64,000 bases of DNA from Bartonella sp. ML70XJBT.G (GCF_028618575.1 NZ_JAQITA010000003.1:62001-126000), one strand, 5' to 3'; shown: positions 30,036 to 39,695, counted from the first letter of the stretch. Translations and numbers: made by a program. The notes: generated by a model from the sequence alone, not told the origin.

Positions 30036-31364
30036 TCACACCAACGTTTCTACAAATTTAACAGGTTCGCCTTGCGAAGGTGTAACAATTTCCCCTTCCC
30101 ACATAACACGCATACCACGAATAACGGTTCCAACAGGCCAACCTTTAACCTTTTTACCATCATAAGGCGTCCAACCTGCACGTGAACCAATCAATGCATT
30201 GGTCATTATTTCTTCCCGCTTCAAATCAATAATAGTTAAGTCAGCGTCATATCCAACAGCAATACGTCCTTTGCAGCTTATACCAAAAATGCGGCTAGGA
30301 CCATGCGAAGTGAGATCAACAAAACGTTCAAGAGACATCTTTCCTGTATTGACATGTGTTAACATAATTGCTGCTGTTGTTTGCACACCTGTCATGCCTG
30401 AAGGGGAAGCTGGGTAAGGCTGCTGTTTTTCTTTAAGGGTATGAGGAGCGTGATCAGAACCTAACACATCAACAATACCTTGCTGAACACCATACCAAAG
30501 AGCTTCACAGTGTCGGCTCTCACGGATCGGTGGATTCATTTGAATGAATGTACCAAAGCGTTGATAATCATCTGACGTTAACGTCAGATGATGCTGCGTC
30601 ACTTCAATTGTTGCCACATCCTTATGTTTTTTGAGAAAATCAATTTCTTCGGCAGTAGAAAGATGTAAAATATGAATACGTGCCTTCGTTTCATGCGCGA
30701 TTGTTACTAAACGCTGTGTACATTTTAATGCTGCAATCTCATCACGCCAAATCGGATGCGATGATGCATCTCCTTCAATACGGAACATTTTGCGCTCTCT
30801 AAGCCTTTGCTCATCTTCAGAATGAAAAGCCGCACGACGGCGTGTATTTTCCAAAATCAGACGCACACCTTCATCATCATCTACCAAAAGATCACCTGTC
30901 GAAGAACCCATGAACACTTTTATTCCAGCAGCACCAGGCAGCCTCTCTAACTCAGCTAATTGATGTGCATTTTCACGCGTTCCTCCAACCCAAAATGCAA
31001 AATCACAATGCATCCGGTGAAATCCACGTTTTACCTTATCAGACAAGGCTTCTTCTGATGTGGTTAATGGATTGGTATTAGGCATTTCAAATACTGATGT
31101 CACACCCCCTAACACCGCAGAATAAGAACCACTTTCTAAATCCTCCTTATGTTCATTGCCCGGCTCGCGAAAATGAACTTGGCTATCAATAATCCCCGGC
31201 AAAATATGGAGTCCTGTACAATCAATGACCTCCCCAGCAGACGCACATGTAAGATCACCAATTTCAGCAATACGGCCGTTTGTAATACCAATATCACGCT
31301 TACCACTTCCATCATGATTTACAATTGTTGCGCCTTTTAAAATTGTATCAAATGTTTTAAACAT
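30036..31364 (-). CDS. pyrC: Dihydroorotase-like amidohydrolase
   Basis: Cyclic amidohydrolase of 442 residues, most likely dihydroorotase for pyrimidine synthesis. Visible motifs are VHFREPGNEHKED (about residues 63-75), EMPNTNPLT, the potential carboxylated-lysine segment GIKVFMGSSTGDLL, HLSTAEE and GSDHAPHT with the catalytic Asp (about 310). Odd point: the usual HxH metal motif reads QVH, so the first His is Gln. Close alphaproteobacterial proteins carry the same reading and are annotated as dihydroorotase, but allantoinase or a related amidohydrolase is not excluded. AAGGAG precedes the ATG. Confidence 0.85.
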   Translation of the reverse strand: MFKTFDTILKGATIVNHDGSGKRDIGITNGRIAEIGDLTCASAGEVIDCTGLHILPGIIDSQVHFREPGNEHKEDLESGSYSAVLGGVTSVFEMPNTNPLTTSEEALSDKVKRGFHRMHCDFAFWVGGTRENAHQLAELERLPGAAGIKVFMGSSTGDLLVDDDEGVRLILENTRRRAAFHSEDEQRLRERKMFRIEGDASSHPIWRDEIAALKCTQRLVTIAHETKARIHILHLSTAEEIDFLKKHKDVATIEVTQHHLTLTSDDYQRFGTFIQMNPPIRESRHCEALWYGVQQGIVDVLGSDHAPHTLKEKQQPYPASPSGMTGVQTTAAIMLTHVNTGKMSLERFVDLTSHGPSRIFGISCKGRIAVGYDADLTIIDLKREEIMTNALIGSRAGWTPYDGKKVKGWPVGTVIRGMRVMWEGEIVTPSQGEPVKFVETLV

Positions 31365-31428
31365 AGCCGTGCTCCTTACATATCCTTTCTTTATCGATTA
31401 GGTAACTTTGGCTAGAAAGGCAAGAACC

Positions 31429-32295
31429 ATGATTGAAAAACAAAATGCTATTCTCTTAAAAAACCGTAAGATTATTGAAATAACAGGTGAAGAAGCAACA
31501 GATTTTCTGCAGGTTCTTATCACAACAGATGTAACAAAAATTGGCTCTCAAGAAATTTTCCCTGGAGCTCTTTTATCCCCACAAGGAAAAGTTATTGCTG
31601 ATTTTCTTATCGGAAAAAGAGAAGACGGTTATTTCATTGATATCGTTTTCTCTTTAGCTGATACTCTCTATAGACGTCTGCTCCTCTATAAACTACATAA
31701 AAAAGTAGAAATTACACAACCATTACAAGAACTTGTAACAGTTTCTTGGAATAGTGAATCAAATAGTTTAAATTTTGATTCAAGTTTTATTGATAAACGC
31801 TTTCCACAAAAAGAAAAAATAATACGGACCTATGGAACAATACCGTTTTTGGTTTCAGAATATCATGATTATTGGAATCAATTGCGTATCCGTTATGCAA
31901 TTGCAGAAAGTGATAAAGATTATGAAATAGAAAAAGTCTTTCCTCATGATATTAATTATGATCAAATTAATGGACTCTCCTTCAACAAGGGGTGTTATAT
32001 TGGACAGGAAATTGTTTCGCGAATGCATCACCGTCGCACAATACGCCGTCGTATTTTAATCGTAAAAAGTCAGCATCAATTAACTTTAGGTTCTAGCGTG
32101 AAAGCAGGAAGTAAAGTACTTGGTTCTTTGGGAACATGTGCTGCGAACGAAGCTCTCCTTTTGACGCGTATTGACCATGTCAAAGAGGCAATCGATCATA
32201 ATATCCCATTTACAGTAAACGATGTTCCTGTCACCATAAGCATTGCTGAAAATATGAATTTTACCTTTCCTGAAAACACTGTGGAAACACCCTAA
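31429..32295 (+). CDS. ygfZ: YgfZ/GcvT-like folate-binding protein
   Basis: Tetrahydrofolate-binding protein that assists assembly or repair of certain Fe-S enzymes. The diagnostic KGCYIGQE motif (about residues 186-193) with its redox Cys is present, along with the N-terminal GEEATDFLQ..TTDV region of the GcvT fold. It has 288 residues. I chose ATG 31429 because AAAGG lies 10 bases upstream; the TTG at 31408 would place the ribosome-binding site inside the gene. Its stop overlaps the next start by one base. Confidence 0.88.
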   Translation: MIEKQNAILLKNRKIIEITGEEATDFLQVLITTDVTKIGSQEIFPGALLSPQGKVIADFLIGKREDGYFIDIVFSLADTLYRRLLLYKLHKKVEITQPLQELVTVSWNSESNSLNFDSSFIDKRFPQKEKIIRTYGTIPFLVSEYHDYWNQLRIRYAIAESDKDYEIEKVFPHDINYDQINGLSFNKGCYIGQEIVSRMHHRRTIRRRILIVKSQHQLTLGSSVKAGSKVLGSLGTCAANEALLLTRIDHVKEAIDHNIPFTVNDVPVTISIAENMNFTFPENTVETP

Positions 32296-32915
32296 TGGCT
32301 AAAGCTGAATTATCAAAAAATGGAGAAGCACGTGCTTGGCAAAGAATGCTCTCTGGCCGACGACTTGACATCCTCAATCCTTCACCCTTTGATATTGAAA
32401 TCGAAGATATTGCTCATGGACTTGCCCGTGTTGCACGTTGGAACGGTCAAACCCAAGGTGATCATGCCTATTCTGTTGCACAACATTCACTTTTGGTAGA
32501 ACAAATATTTCAAAAGCTTTGTCCTCAATCGCGCAGTGATGAGCATTTGTGTGCTCTTCTACATGACGCGCCAGAATATGTTATCGGTGATATTATTTCG
32601 CCCTTTAAAGCTGTCATCGGAAAACAATATGAGATCATCGAAAAACGTATACAAGACGCTATCCATATGCGTTTTTCTCTCCCTATTAATCCTTCTCAAA
32701 AACTCTTAAAAAAAATTAAACAAGCCGACCGTATTGCTGCGTTCTACGAGGCTATCACGCTTGCTGGATTTAATACAGAAGAAGCCCTTCGCTATTTTGG
32801 TTCTCCGAATCATATTCTATGCGATGATCTCAATTTACAACCCTATTCTACACAACAAATTGAAAGTGCTTTTTTAACACGTTTTCATAACCTTGATACT
32901 CAGAAGTCATCATAA
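32295..32915 (+). CDS. HD-domain phosphohydrolase (YfbR-like)
   Basis: A 206-residue HD-superfamily metal-dependent hydrolase. It shows the metal-binding pattern H in YSVAQHSLLV (about residue 63), HD in LLHDAPEYVIGD (about 89-97), and a later D in KQADRIAAFYEA (about 148). This fits YfbR-like deoxynucleoside 5'-monophosphatases, although the substrate is unproven. It is coupled to the ygfZ-like gene by a 1-base overlap, and a terminator follows. Confidence 0.85.
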   Translation: MAKAELSKNGEARAWQRMLSGRRLDILNPSPFDIEIEDIAHGLARVARWNGQTQGDHAYSVAQHSLLVEQIFQKLCPQSRSDEHLCALLHDAPEYVIGDIISPFKAVIGKQYEIIEKRIQDAIHMRFSLPINPSQKLLKKIKQADRIAAFYEAITLAGFNTEEALRYFGSPNHILCDDLNLQPYSTQQIESAFLTRFHNLDTQKSS

Positions 32916-32950
32916 TTCTCTTTGCCTCATTCATCTTATCGTTTTAGTTG

Positions 32951-32978
32951 AAAAAAGAAGGAGATTATCCTTCCTTTT
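32951..32978 (+). terminator. Terminator after the HD hydrolase
   Basis: GAAGGA (32957-32962) and TCCTTC (32968-32973) form a stem with a 5-base loop. It is flanked by A6 on the left and CTTTT on the right, 36 bases past the stop codon. Confidence 0.65.
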
Positions 32979-33301
32979 AATAGCTTCTGGTATGCACTAT
33001 TAGAGGAATATATTTTCCCCCCATCCATTCTTCGATAAATATTTGATATTTTATAATTTTTGCCTGTTGATAAAGTCGCTTAGAACCAACAAAAGTAGAT
33101 GTTCTTTAAGTTTCAGCTTTTTGTAACATATTATTCACAAATACTTCAAAAAACTGTGTATTTATGAATCACTTATAGCTTGGTTTCAACATAAATCAAT
33201 AAGATATAAAAAATGAGCATTCATCATGAAAATTAAATAATATATTGATTTATCTTCATAAATAACTATTTCTGATATTCAACAATAACTTCAAGTATCG
33301 T
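32979..33301. other. AT-rich non-coding stretch
   Basis: No frame of useful length on either strand; nothing recognised. It leads into the repeat-flanked integrase remnant. Confidence 0.5.
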
Positions 33302-33358
33302 AAGATTTTCTTGTCTCAAACCCTCTTATATAAAGTCAATGTAAATCCCTTGCTTGCA
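33302..33358 (+). repeat. 57-bp inverted repeat, left arm
   Basis: The 57 bases starting AAGATTTTCTTGTCTCAAAC match the reverse complement of 33898-33954 at 53 of 57 positions by direct comparison. A shortened, diverged relative (AAGACTTTCTCATTTCAAG, then CTTTGCTTGCAC) begins integrase remnant copy 1 at 22635. The arm therefore looks like the normal left end of this repeat family. Confidence 0.9.
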
Positions 33359-33740
33359 TATTATAAACGGGAATGAGGTGTGGGTACACTTTGAAAAAGA
33401 AGAAAAATACCTCTATGAATGCTCTCAAATACAATAGCTAGAACATTCGGGGCTGAAAATAGTCTGATGATGCTGGCTTTTTTATAAGCGCAAAGGTGAT
33501 GATTCCTTATAGATTTACCATTATACCTTCATGGGCTATACCTGTAAAATGCGTTTTAGAACATTCAGGAATGTTTTTTTAAATAAATGCGTAAAAATCA
33601 ATAGAGTGGGACTTTATGTTGCGTAAAGGTTTGCCTCCATGAGAGCGCAATAAATAAAAACGCGAGACAAAGCGTAATCTCGTTATGTGGAAGATATTGC
33701 CATCAATGCTATTAAAAAGTACAAAGATAAACTATAATTT
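33359..33740 (+). pseudogene. Decayed phage-type integrase fragment, copy 2
   Basis: Bases 33405-33570 align with copy 1 at 22803-22975: both contain ATGAATGCTCTCAAAT and a frame reading KRKGDDSL (stop) IYHYTFMGYTCKMRF, against HKHKDEGRLWLYRYTIHGHHREMSF in copy 1. It is more degraded than copy 1, with several stops and indels. A later stretch (33689-33737) reads VEDIAINAIKKYKDKL, which may be more of the same lost gene, but I do not recognise it with confidence. Confidence 0.65.
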
Positions 33741-33897
33741 TCGCCTTTATACCTTCATATTTTTCCGCAAGACGGCGCCATCATTTATTTTCCATCACCT
33801 CATATCGTGACAGCTCTTGCTTTTGAAGGCATCCATAAGAATGCATTTTACTCCCTTCCTAATAGGTTTTATCCATATATTTACCCCTCTTGTGACG

Positions 33898-33954
33898 TGC
33901 AAGAAAGGAATTTACATTGATTTTATATAAGAAGGTTTGAGACAAGAAAATCTT
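33898..33954 (-). repeat. 57-bp inverted repeat, right arm
   Basis: Reverse-complement partner of 33302-33358 with four differences. Read leftward, it continues into CGTCACAAGAGG, which resembles the continuation CGCCATAAAAGG after the same element at 22668 better than that of its own left arm. It therefore appears to be the left end of a third, inverted unit rather than the right end of copy 2. Confidence 0.85.
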
Positions 33955-34363
33955 GGAGTATTATGATCTCTCATTCAACATACAAAACAATGAATTCTCA
34001 CTAATAAATCAGTGCCTTGTATACATCATATGGTCTCCTTTTTTAGAGATTACCTAAACAGATATATGTACTCATGCTCCAATCTGGCATACAAAAACTG
34101 GAACTACGGAGCTTTCATTCTCCTTAACCTCTCTTTCCAGCATGTGACTATGCTAAATTTAGATATTGATTGACAAAAACAGCACAAATTTTATTAAACC
34201 AAAACCCTCATAAAGCTATCAATAGAGCGAATATAGACTGGATAGATGTACCAACTTCTATCAATCCTCTGTAAAACAATAAACAGTCTTTGGCTTTGCG
34301 TTTGCATGGCTTCACAGGTCTTTGATAAGAAATGTTGTTCTCTTTTTCATATTAAGTGAGCTT
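33955..34363. other. Non-coding stretch beside panB
   Basis: No credible gene, RNA or repeat seen. It separates the inverted-repeat region from the convergent 3' end of panB. Confidence 0.45.
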
Positions 34364-35182
34364 TTATTTCAGTTTATAAACTTCTTTATCCGTTGGAAAA
34401 GCACGAGATGTCACATCTTCTGCATAATTCCTGATTGCAGTCTCCATTGCTTGTTCAAGAGCACCATAACGACGCACAAATTTAGGCACATAACTACCAT
34501 AGCCCAACATATCTTCCATAACCAATATTTGTCCATCACACTGATTAGATGCGCCAATACCAATCGTTGGAATAGAAAGTTTTTCTGTAAGCTCTACCGC
34601 TAAAGGCTCGACAACTCCTTCCACAACAACAGCAAATGCACCAGCCTCTTCAATCGCTGCTCCATCAGCTTTAATCCTTTGCCAATCACTCTCGTTGCGC
34701 CCTTGCGTCTTAAAACCACCAAAACGATTCACAGCCTGTGGAGTAAGCCCGATGTGTCCCATCACTGGAATGCCGCGTTTACATAAAAAATCAATTGTTT
34801 TTGCTATATAAACACCACCTTCAAGCTTAACTGCCCCACATCCAGTTTGGGCAAGGATACGCGATGCATTCAAAAAAGCTTGTTCTGGACTTTCTTCATA
34901 AGAACCAAAAGGCATATCAACAACGACAAGGGCCTTTTGAGAGCCACGCATAACTGCCTGCCCATGCAAAATCATCATCTCTAAACTTACAGGAAGTGTT
35001 GTCTCAAACCCATAGACAACCATACCAACGCTATCACCAACCAAAAGCAAATCGCAATAGGGATCAGCAATCCGTGCGGTATAAGCCTGATACGCCGTGA
35101 GCGAAACTATTAGTTGTTGCCCTTTTCTTGAGCGTATCTCAGTAGAAGTTATACGTTTTATGGTTTTATGATGTATACTCAT
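34364..35182 (-). CDS. panB: 3-methyl-2-oxobutanoate hydroxymethyltransferase
   Basis: Ketopantoate hydroxymethyltransferase, first step of pantothenate synthesis, using methylene-THF. Conserved motifs are [23 protein letters not shown] (metal-binding Asp, about residues 47-58), GAVKLEGG and the catalytic-Glu region [10 protein letters not shown] (about 178-187), then IGIGAS. It has 272 residues. It overlaps panC by 4 bases, so the two are one transcription unit. Confidence 0.96.
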   Translation of the reverse strand: MSIHHKTIKRITSTEIRSRKGQQLIVSLTAYQAYTARIADPYCDLLLVGDSVGMVVYGFETTLPVSLEMMILHGQAVMRGSQKALVVVDMPFGSYEESPEQAFLNASRILAQTGCGAVKLEGGVYIAKTIDFLCKRGIPVMGHIGLTPQAVNRFGGFKTQGRNESDWQRIKADGAAIEEAGAFAVVVEGVVEPLAVELTEKLSIPTIGIGASNQCDGQILVMEDMLGYGSYVPKFVRRYGALEQAMETAIRNYAEDVTSRAFPTDKEVYKLK

Positions 35183-36039
35183 TTGTCAGCCTTCTCTTGC
35201 AATATATATTGGTCAATAAGCCTCACAGCACCAAAGCGAACAGTGAGAAGTAAAACCGCAGGCTTTTCTAATTTTCCTTTTACAACACATAGTGTTTCCA
35301 TATCCCGTAAATCTATGGATTCAATCATTGCGCGCGATTCTTGTTGTAAAATATCGCGAACAATTTTGCATAATTTGTTAACCGATCGTTCTCCTTGGTG
35401 ATAAAGCTGTTCCGCAGCTTTACCACTTTCAGGAATAATTTTTGCCGCTTTGCGATCTTCTCGTGTTAAAAGTTGATTTCGTGAGGAACGTGCTAGACCA
35501 TCTGCTTCGCGTAAAATGGGAACGCCAATAATTTCAATAGGAAAAGCTAAATCTTCAACCATACGTCGAATAATTAAAATCTGTTGAAAATCCTTTTCTC
35601 CAAAAAAAGCCTTATCTGGCTGAACAATATTAAAAAGCTTAGCAACAACACTGGTCACACCACAAAAATGCCCTGGACGTAATTTTCCGATTAATATACG
35701 TGATAGTTTTTCTACCTTCACAATTGTATCATTTCCCAGTGGCCACATCTCATCGGTAGAAGGTGCAAAAACATAATCAACACCTGCTTTTTGCAACAAA
35801 GTACAATCCTCCTGCAAATCTCTTGGATATTGATCAAAATCTTCATGGGGAGCAAATTGCTTGGGATTGACAAAAATAGAAACTACACTTCGGTCACACA
35901 TTGCTCTTGTCTTCTCTACCAAGGCAAGGTGACCTTCATGTAACGCTCCCATAGTGGGAACCAAACCAATTGAAGAGCCTAAACGTCGTTCTTTCGCGAT
36001 ATATTGACGCATTTCAGTAATTGTTGTTAAGATCTGCAT
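35179..36039 (-). CDS. panC: Pantothenate synthetase
   Basis: ATP-dependent condensation of pantoate and beta-alanine. The HIGH-like motif is [11 protein letters not shown] (about 25-35), followed by [16 protein letters not shown] and the KMSKS-like LARSSRN. Start choice: the frame extends to a TTG at 36066 and has ATGs at 36045 and 36039. AAGAGAG is optimally spaced only for 36039, giving [11 protein letters not shown], which matches the usual PanC N-terminus. The 286 residues are normal. panB follows with a 4-base overlap. Confidence 0.94.
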   Translation of the reverse strand: MQILTTITEMRQYIAKERRLGSSIGLVPTMGALHEGHLALVEKTRAMCDRSVVSIFVNPKQFAPHEDFDQYPRDLQEDCTLLQKAGVDYVFAPSTDEMWPLGNDTIVKVEKLSRILIGKLRPGHFCGVTSVVAKLFNIVQPDKAFFGEKDFQQILIIRRMVEDLAFPIEIIGVPILREADGLARSSRNQLLTREDRKAAKIIPESGKAAEQLYHQGERSVNKLCKIVRDILQQESRAMIESIDLRDMETLCVVKGKLEKPAVLLLTVRFGAVRLIDQYILQEKADK

Positions 36040-36062
36040 CTTCATACTCTCTTCATATTTAT

Positions 36063-36812
36063 TCAATTAACAATTAATGCTTGCGTATGAAACCGCCGTT
36101 CAAATAATTGTATCAAATTCATGCGCACCGACGGCTGTTTTACATCTCGTGGTTCCCAAACATGACGCATTAAAAAAAAGCCCGTTAAAATAAAACCATT
36201 TATTATGTCACTAAAATCTACTGGACGAGTAGCTCTTTGTACAAGAAATTGGGGAAGAATGAGAAGTTTTTCTTTCCAAGGGTGCCCTGCTTGCTCACAA
36301 ACAGCTCGTCCCGACTTTGGTGATACATAACAGAGCTTTTCTAGGCTTCCTGTCGCAGCACAACGAGATAAATCAAGACCAAAGCCGAGCTCCTCAAGAA
36401 GTCGCATTTCAAAACGTACAAGCAATTCCGCAATAATCGATGTTTCCTCAAAATTTTGCATAAAAAAATGTAACAGATCATATAAGCTTGGATGTGGATC
36501 ACGTTCAGGAAGAAGACGCAAATGAACCGCCATCAATTGCAAAGTATAGAGTGCTTCTGGTAAAATTATTAATCGTGCCGCATGTAAATCAAGCGCTTCA
36601 AGCCGAAAAAGTCCCAAATGTTCATCTAAACGTGCCCACCATTCAGCCTCAACAAAATTCCCAGGTTGAAGTACAGCTGCCATACGACGCGAACGTCCAC
36701 CTTTTACCACCCCCATATAACGACCATGCCGACGTGTCATGATTTCAAGGATAACACTTGTCTCACCATATGGGCGTGTACCAAGGATAATGGCTTGCTC
36801 TTTCCATTTCAT
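36063..36812 (-). CDS. recO: DNA repair protein RecO
   Basis: RecFOR-pathway mediator that helps load RecA on SSB-coated DNA. It has an N-terminal OB-fold (MKWKEQAIILGTRPYGETSV and on), then a helical domain with LRLLPERDPHPSLYDLL and FEMRLLEELGFGLDL. The usual zinc-binding cysteines of some RecO proteins appear only partly (C at about 152, 164 and 176). It has 249 residues and lies 1 base after era in the rnc-era-recO order common in bacteria. Confidence 0.94.
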   Translation of the reverse strand: MKWKEQAIILGTRPYGETSVILEIMTRRHGRYMGVVKGGRSRRMAAVLQPGNFVEAEWWARLDEHLGLFRLEALDLHAARLIILPEALYTLQLMAVHLRLLPERDPHPSLYDLLHFFMQNFEETSIIAELLVRFEMRLLEELGFGLDLSRCAATGSLEKLCYVSPKSGRAVCEQAGHPWKEKLLILPQFLVQRATRPVDFSDIINGFILTGFFLMRHVWEPRDVKQPSVRMNLIQLFERRFHTQALIVN

Positions 36813-36813
36813 G

Positions 36814-37725
36814 TTATTTTAGAAAATCCAATCCCATTTCACGATAACGTTCTGGATCGCTGTCCCAATTATCACGCACTTTTACAAAGAGAAAAAGGTG
36901 AACTTTTTGATCCATGATTTCCATTAATTCTTTACGCGCTGCCTGACCAATTGCTTTAATTGTATCGCCTTTTGCTCCTAAAACAATTTTTTTCTGACTA
37001 TCACGCTCTACATAAATCACTTGATTAATTTTTACGGAACCATCTGAACGTTCCTCCCAGTTTTCTGTTTCAACGGTTGAAGAATAGGGGAGTTCATCAT
37101 GAAGGCGAAGAAAAAGCTTTTCGCGCGTTATTTCAGCAGCAAGATGGCGCATAGGCATATCCGAAATTTGATCCTCTGGATAATACCACGGCCCCTCCTG
37201 CATCATGTTACTCAACGCGTGAAGCAAATCCTTGCAACCAGAACCATTGAGAGCGGAAATCATAAATGTTTGCAAAAATGCAACACGCTCATTCATTTTG
37301 GCAGTTAACGCTAAAAGAGTTTCTTTAGCAACTGTATCAATTTTATTAAGGACAAGGATTTTATCCTGTTTAATGTCTTTTAGAATATCTAACATTGTAT
37401 AAACATCATCTGATAGACCATTTTGAACATCAATCAAAACTAAAAGAACATCAGCACTTTTAACACTTCCCCAAGCAGTCGATACCATTGCGCGCTCTAA
37501 TCGCTTGTAAGGACGAAAAACACCTGGTGTGTCAACCAAAACAATTTGCGTATTCTCATGAATGACAATACCACGGACCAAAGCCCTTGTTGTTTGTACC
37601 TTATGCGTTACAATTGAAACCTTTGTTCCAACTAATTGGTTTACTAATGTCGATTTGCCAGCATTAGGCATCCCAATAAGTACCACAAAACCAGAACGCG
37701 TTTTCATAGCGTCATCCATGATCAT
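36814..37725 (-). CDS. era: Ribosome-assembly GTPase Era
   Basis: Essential GTPase that binds the 3' end of 16S rRNA. G1 is GMPNAGKST (about residues 16-24), G3 DTPGV and G4 NKID, with a C-terminal KH domain (LIVGAKGDTIK-like segment, here IVLGAKGDTIK). The frame continues upstream inside rnc, but the family N-terminus begins near ATG 37725 (or 37719), so the extra 37 residues are not real. The start overlaps the rnc stop by 14 bases, indicating coupling. It has 304 residues. Confidence 0.96.
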   Translation of the reverse strand: MIMDDAMKTRSGFVVLIGMPNAGKSTLVNQLVGTKVSIVTHKVQTTRALVRGIVIHENTQIVLVDTPGVFRPYKRLERAMVSTAWGSVKSADVLLVLIDVQNGLSDDVYTMLDILKDIKQDKILVLNKIDTVAKETLLALTAKMNERVAFLQTFMISALNGSGCKDLLHALSNMMQEGPWYYPEDQISDMPMRHLAAEITREKLFLRLHDELPYSSTVETENWEERSDGSVKINQVIYVERDSQKKIVLGAKGDTIKAIGQAARKELMEIMDQKVHLFLFVKVRDNWDSDPERYREMGLDFLK

Positions 37726-38419
37726 TTTTTCCCATTGTTTTCCATACACCCTCGCGTCGTAAAATCTTCTCCGCTGCCATTCTTTCGGCATATCTCTTAG
37801 AGCTACCCTGCCCAATCTCTGGAGCAAAACCAGCAACGCTTACCTCTACCATAAAAACAGGATCATGATCTGGACCAGAACGTTTGATAATTTGATAATG
37901 TGGTTGTGCATTGCTCTGCATATGAGCCCATTCCTGTAACTCTGTCTTGGCATCACGTCGACCAGCATTCATCTGTTTTGCCCGACTTTGCCAATATCTT
38001 TGAATAAAAGGGCGAACGCTGTCCAATCCTCCATCTAGGTACATCACAGCAATCAAAGCTTCTACCACATCAGCATGCATATTGATGAGTCGACGCCTCT
38101 CGAAGTTTCTCATCTCGAAACCCACATGAATCATTTCAGGCAAACCCATTTCTCGTGCAACATCGGCACATGTATGTGCATTCACCAAACCGTTTAGACG
38201 TACCGATAATTCTCCTTCACTTGCCTGCGGGAAAAATTGATACAACATCTCTGCAATCAAAAGCCCCAGAACCCGATCACCTAGAAATTCCAGCCGCTCA
38301 TAGTTTCCCTGTTCAGAATCTTGGACACTAGAATGTGTTAATGCTCTCTTTAATCTCTCTTCATCTTTAAAGCGATGCCCCGTCAGCTTCTCAAGCTGAT
38401 TAATCATTGGACGCTTCAT
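37712..38419 (-). CDS. rnc: Ribonuclease III
   Basis: Double-strand RNA endonuclease for rRNA and mRNA processing. The signature ERLEFLGDRVLGLLIAE carries catalytic Glu/Asp (about residues 38-54), with a second metal-binding segment DVVEALIAVMYLDGG. A C-terminal dsRNA-binding domain lies at about 158-228. I chose ATG 38419 because AAGGAATCAGTA precedes it; this overlaps the lepB end by 20 bases. It has 235 residues. Confidence 0.96.
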   Translation of the reverse strand: MKRPMINQLEKLTGHRFKDEERLKRALTHSSVQDSEQGNYERLEFLGDRVLGLLIAEMLYQFFPQASEGELSVRLNGLVNAHTCADVAREMGLPEMIHVGFEMRNFERRRLINMHADVVEALIAVMYLDGGLDSVRPFIQRYWQSRAKQMNAGRRDAKTELQEWAHMQSNAQPHYQIIKRSGPDHDPVFMVEVSVAGFAPEIGQGSSKRYAERMAAEKILRREGVWKTMGKNDHG

Positions 38420-39212
38420 TACTGATTCCTTGCTGTACAAGCGGTAAATCATGAACTTTATTGATCAAAGAAAATAAACGATTCCAACGTATATCAAATG
38501 GCCAACGCCAAACCTGCCAAGCACTTGAACCATTCCTGATAGAGAAAAAAATCATACTTGCTCGACCAATAAGATTTTCCTCTGGCACATAGCCCACATC
38601 TAAACGACTATCGTCCGAATTATCGCGGTTATCACCCATCATAAAATAATGACCCTGCGGCACTTCAAAGACTTTCGTGTCATCAACTTGCGGTATAAAA
38701 GCCAAATCAAGTGTATCGTAACTGACACCATTCGACAGTGTCTCACGATAAACGCCAACAGGGTAATTCACCTCTGTTATATCAGAATTATCAATCTTCC
38801 CCATAAAGCGACGAGAAACAGCCTCATCATTAATATAAAGAACACCTTGACGAACTTGTACACGATCACCTGGTAGTCCAACAACACGTTTTATATAATC
38901 AATATTCGGATTACTCGGTAAACGAAAAACCACAACATCTCCACGCTCAGGCTGAGATGCCAAAATGCGTCCCGAGAAAAGAGGGGGAGAAAAAGGTATG
39001 GAAAAATGAGAATATCCATATGCATATTTAGAAACAAATAGATAATCTCCCACAAGCAACGTAGGACGCATGGAACCAGAAGGAATACTGAAAGGCTGAA
39101 AAAAAAGTGTCCGAATAAGCGCTGCTAAAAACAGAGCCTGTATCAAAACCCAAATAAATTCAAGAATCCCGCCTTTTTCTTCCTTTTTATGCATTTTTTC
39201 TTCCTTGATCAT
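38400..39212 (-). CDS. lepB: Signal peptidase I
   Basis: Membrane-bound protease that removes signal peptides. It has one N-terminal anchor (about residues 18-38), the catalytic Ser in IPSGSMRPTL (about 46), and the catalytic Lys in IDYIKRVVGLPGD (about 110). The GDNRDNSDDSR box is at about 198-208. ATG 39212 has AAGGTG 7 bases upstream; GTG 39215 is too close. It has 270 residues. It heads lepB-rnc-era-recO. Confidence 0.96.
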   Translation of the reverse strand: MIKEEKMHKKEEKGGILEFIWVLIQALFLAALIRTLFFQPFSIPSGSMRPTLLVGDYLFVSKYAYGYSHFSIPFSPPLFSGRILASQPERGDVVVFRLPSNPNIDYIKRVVGLPGDRVQVRQGVLYINDEAVSRRFMGKIDNSDITEVNYPVGVYRETLSNGVSYDTLDLAFIPQVDDTKVFEVPQGHYFMMGDNRDNSDDSRLDVGYVPEENLIGRASMIFFSIRNGSSAWQVWRWPFDIRWNRLFSLINKVHDLPLVQQGISNEASND

Positions 39213-39293
39213 CACAGATCACCTTCTCATCACAAATATAATCCACTCTCTATCATAATGTTCAAATAAAAAAAGCACAATCTCTCACAATAT

Positions 39294-39695
39294 CTATCCC
39301 CGCGGAAGTGCTTCAATAATAACAAATGCCTGAGCCCAAGGAAAATCATCCGTTATACTTAGATGAATGACAGCGTCATAAGAAGGAGGCAATAATTTTT
39401 GTAATTGCATGTGCGCACGATCCGTTAATTTCATAAACGGTTTGCCGGAGGGCAAATTAATCACCCCCATATCTTTCCACCCCACACCACAAGCAATTCC
39501 CGTTCCTAAAGCCTTAGCACATGCTTCTTTGGCGGCAAATCTTTTGGCGTAAGAAGATGATCTTTTTTGAAGATTTTCAGATCTGATCTGTTCAATGTCG
39601 GTAAAAATACGTTCAACAAAACGATCACCATAACGGATCAACATTTTCTCAATGCGTCTTATATCAACCAGATCATTTCCAAGACCAATGATCAT
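39294..39695 (-). CDS. acpS: Holo-ACP synthase
   Basis: Transfers phosphopantetheine from CoA to apo-ACP. It has the metal-binding Asp in [10 protein letters not shown] (residue 8) and the [14 protein letters not shown] motif (about 49-62). The length of 133 is normal. It overlaps the DUF2062 gene upstream by 4 bases. Its substrate AcpP is encoded at 10409. Confidence 0.96.
   Translation of the reverse strand: MIIGLGNDLVDIRRIEKMLIRYGDRFVERIFTDIEQIRSENLQKRSSSYAKRFAAKEACAKALGTGIACGVGWKDMGVINLPSGKPFMKLTDRAHMQLQKLLPPSYDAVIHLSITDDFPWAQAFVIIEALPRG

Noticed and set aside
34080-34150. Possible tRNA or attachment site near panB
   Set aside because: No cloverleaf could be folded and no tRNA 3' end repeat was found beside the integrase remnant.
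37726-37836. 37-residue extension of Era
   Set aside because: It overlaps rnc and is not conserved in Era; the family N-terminus begins near 37725.
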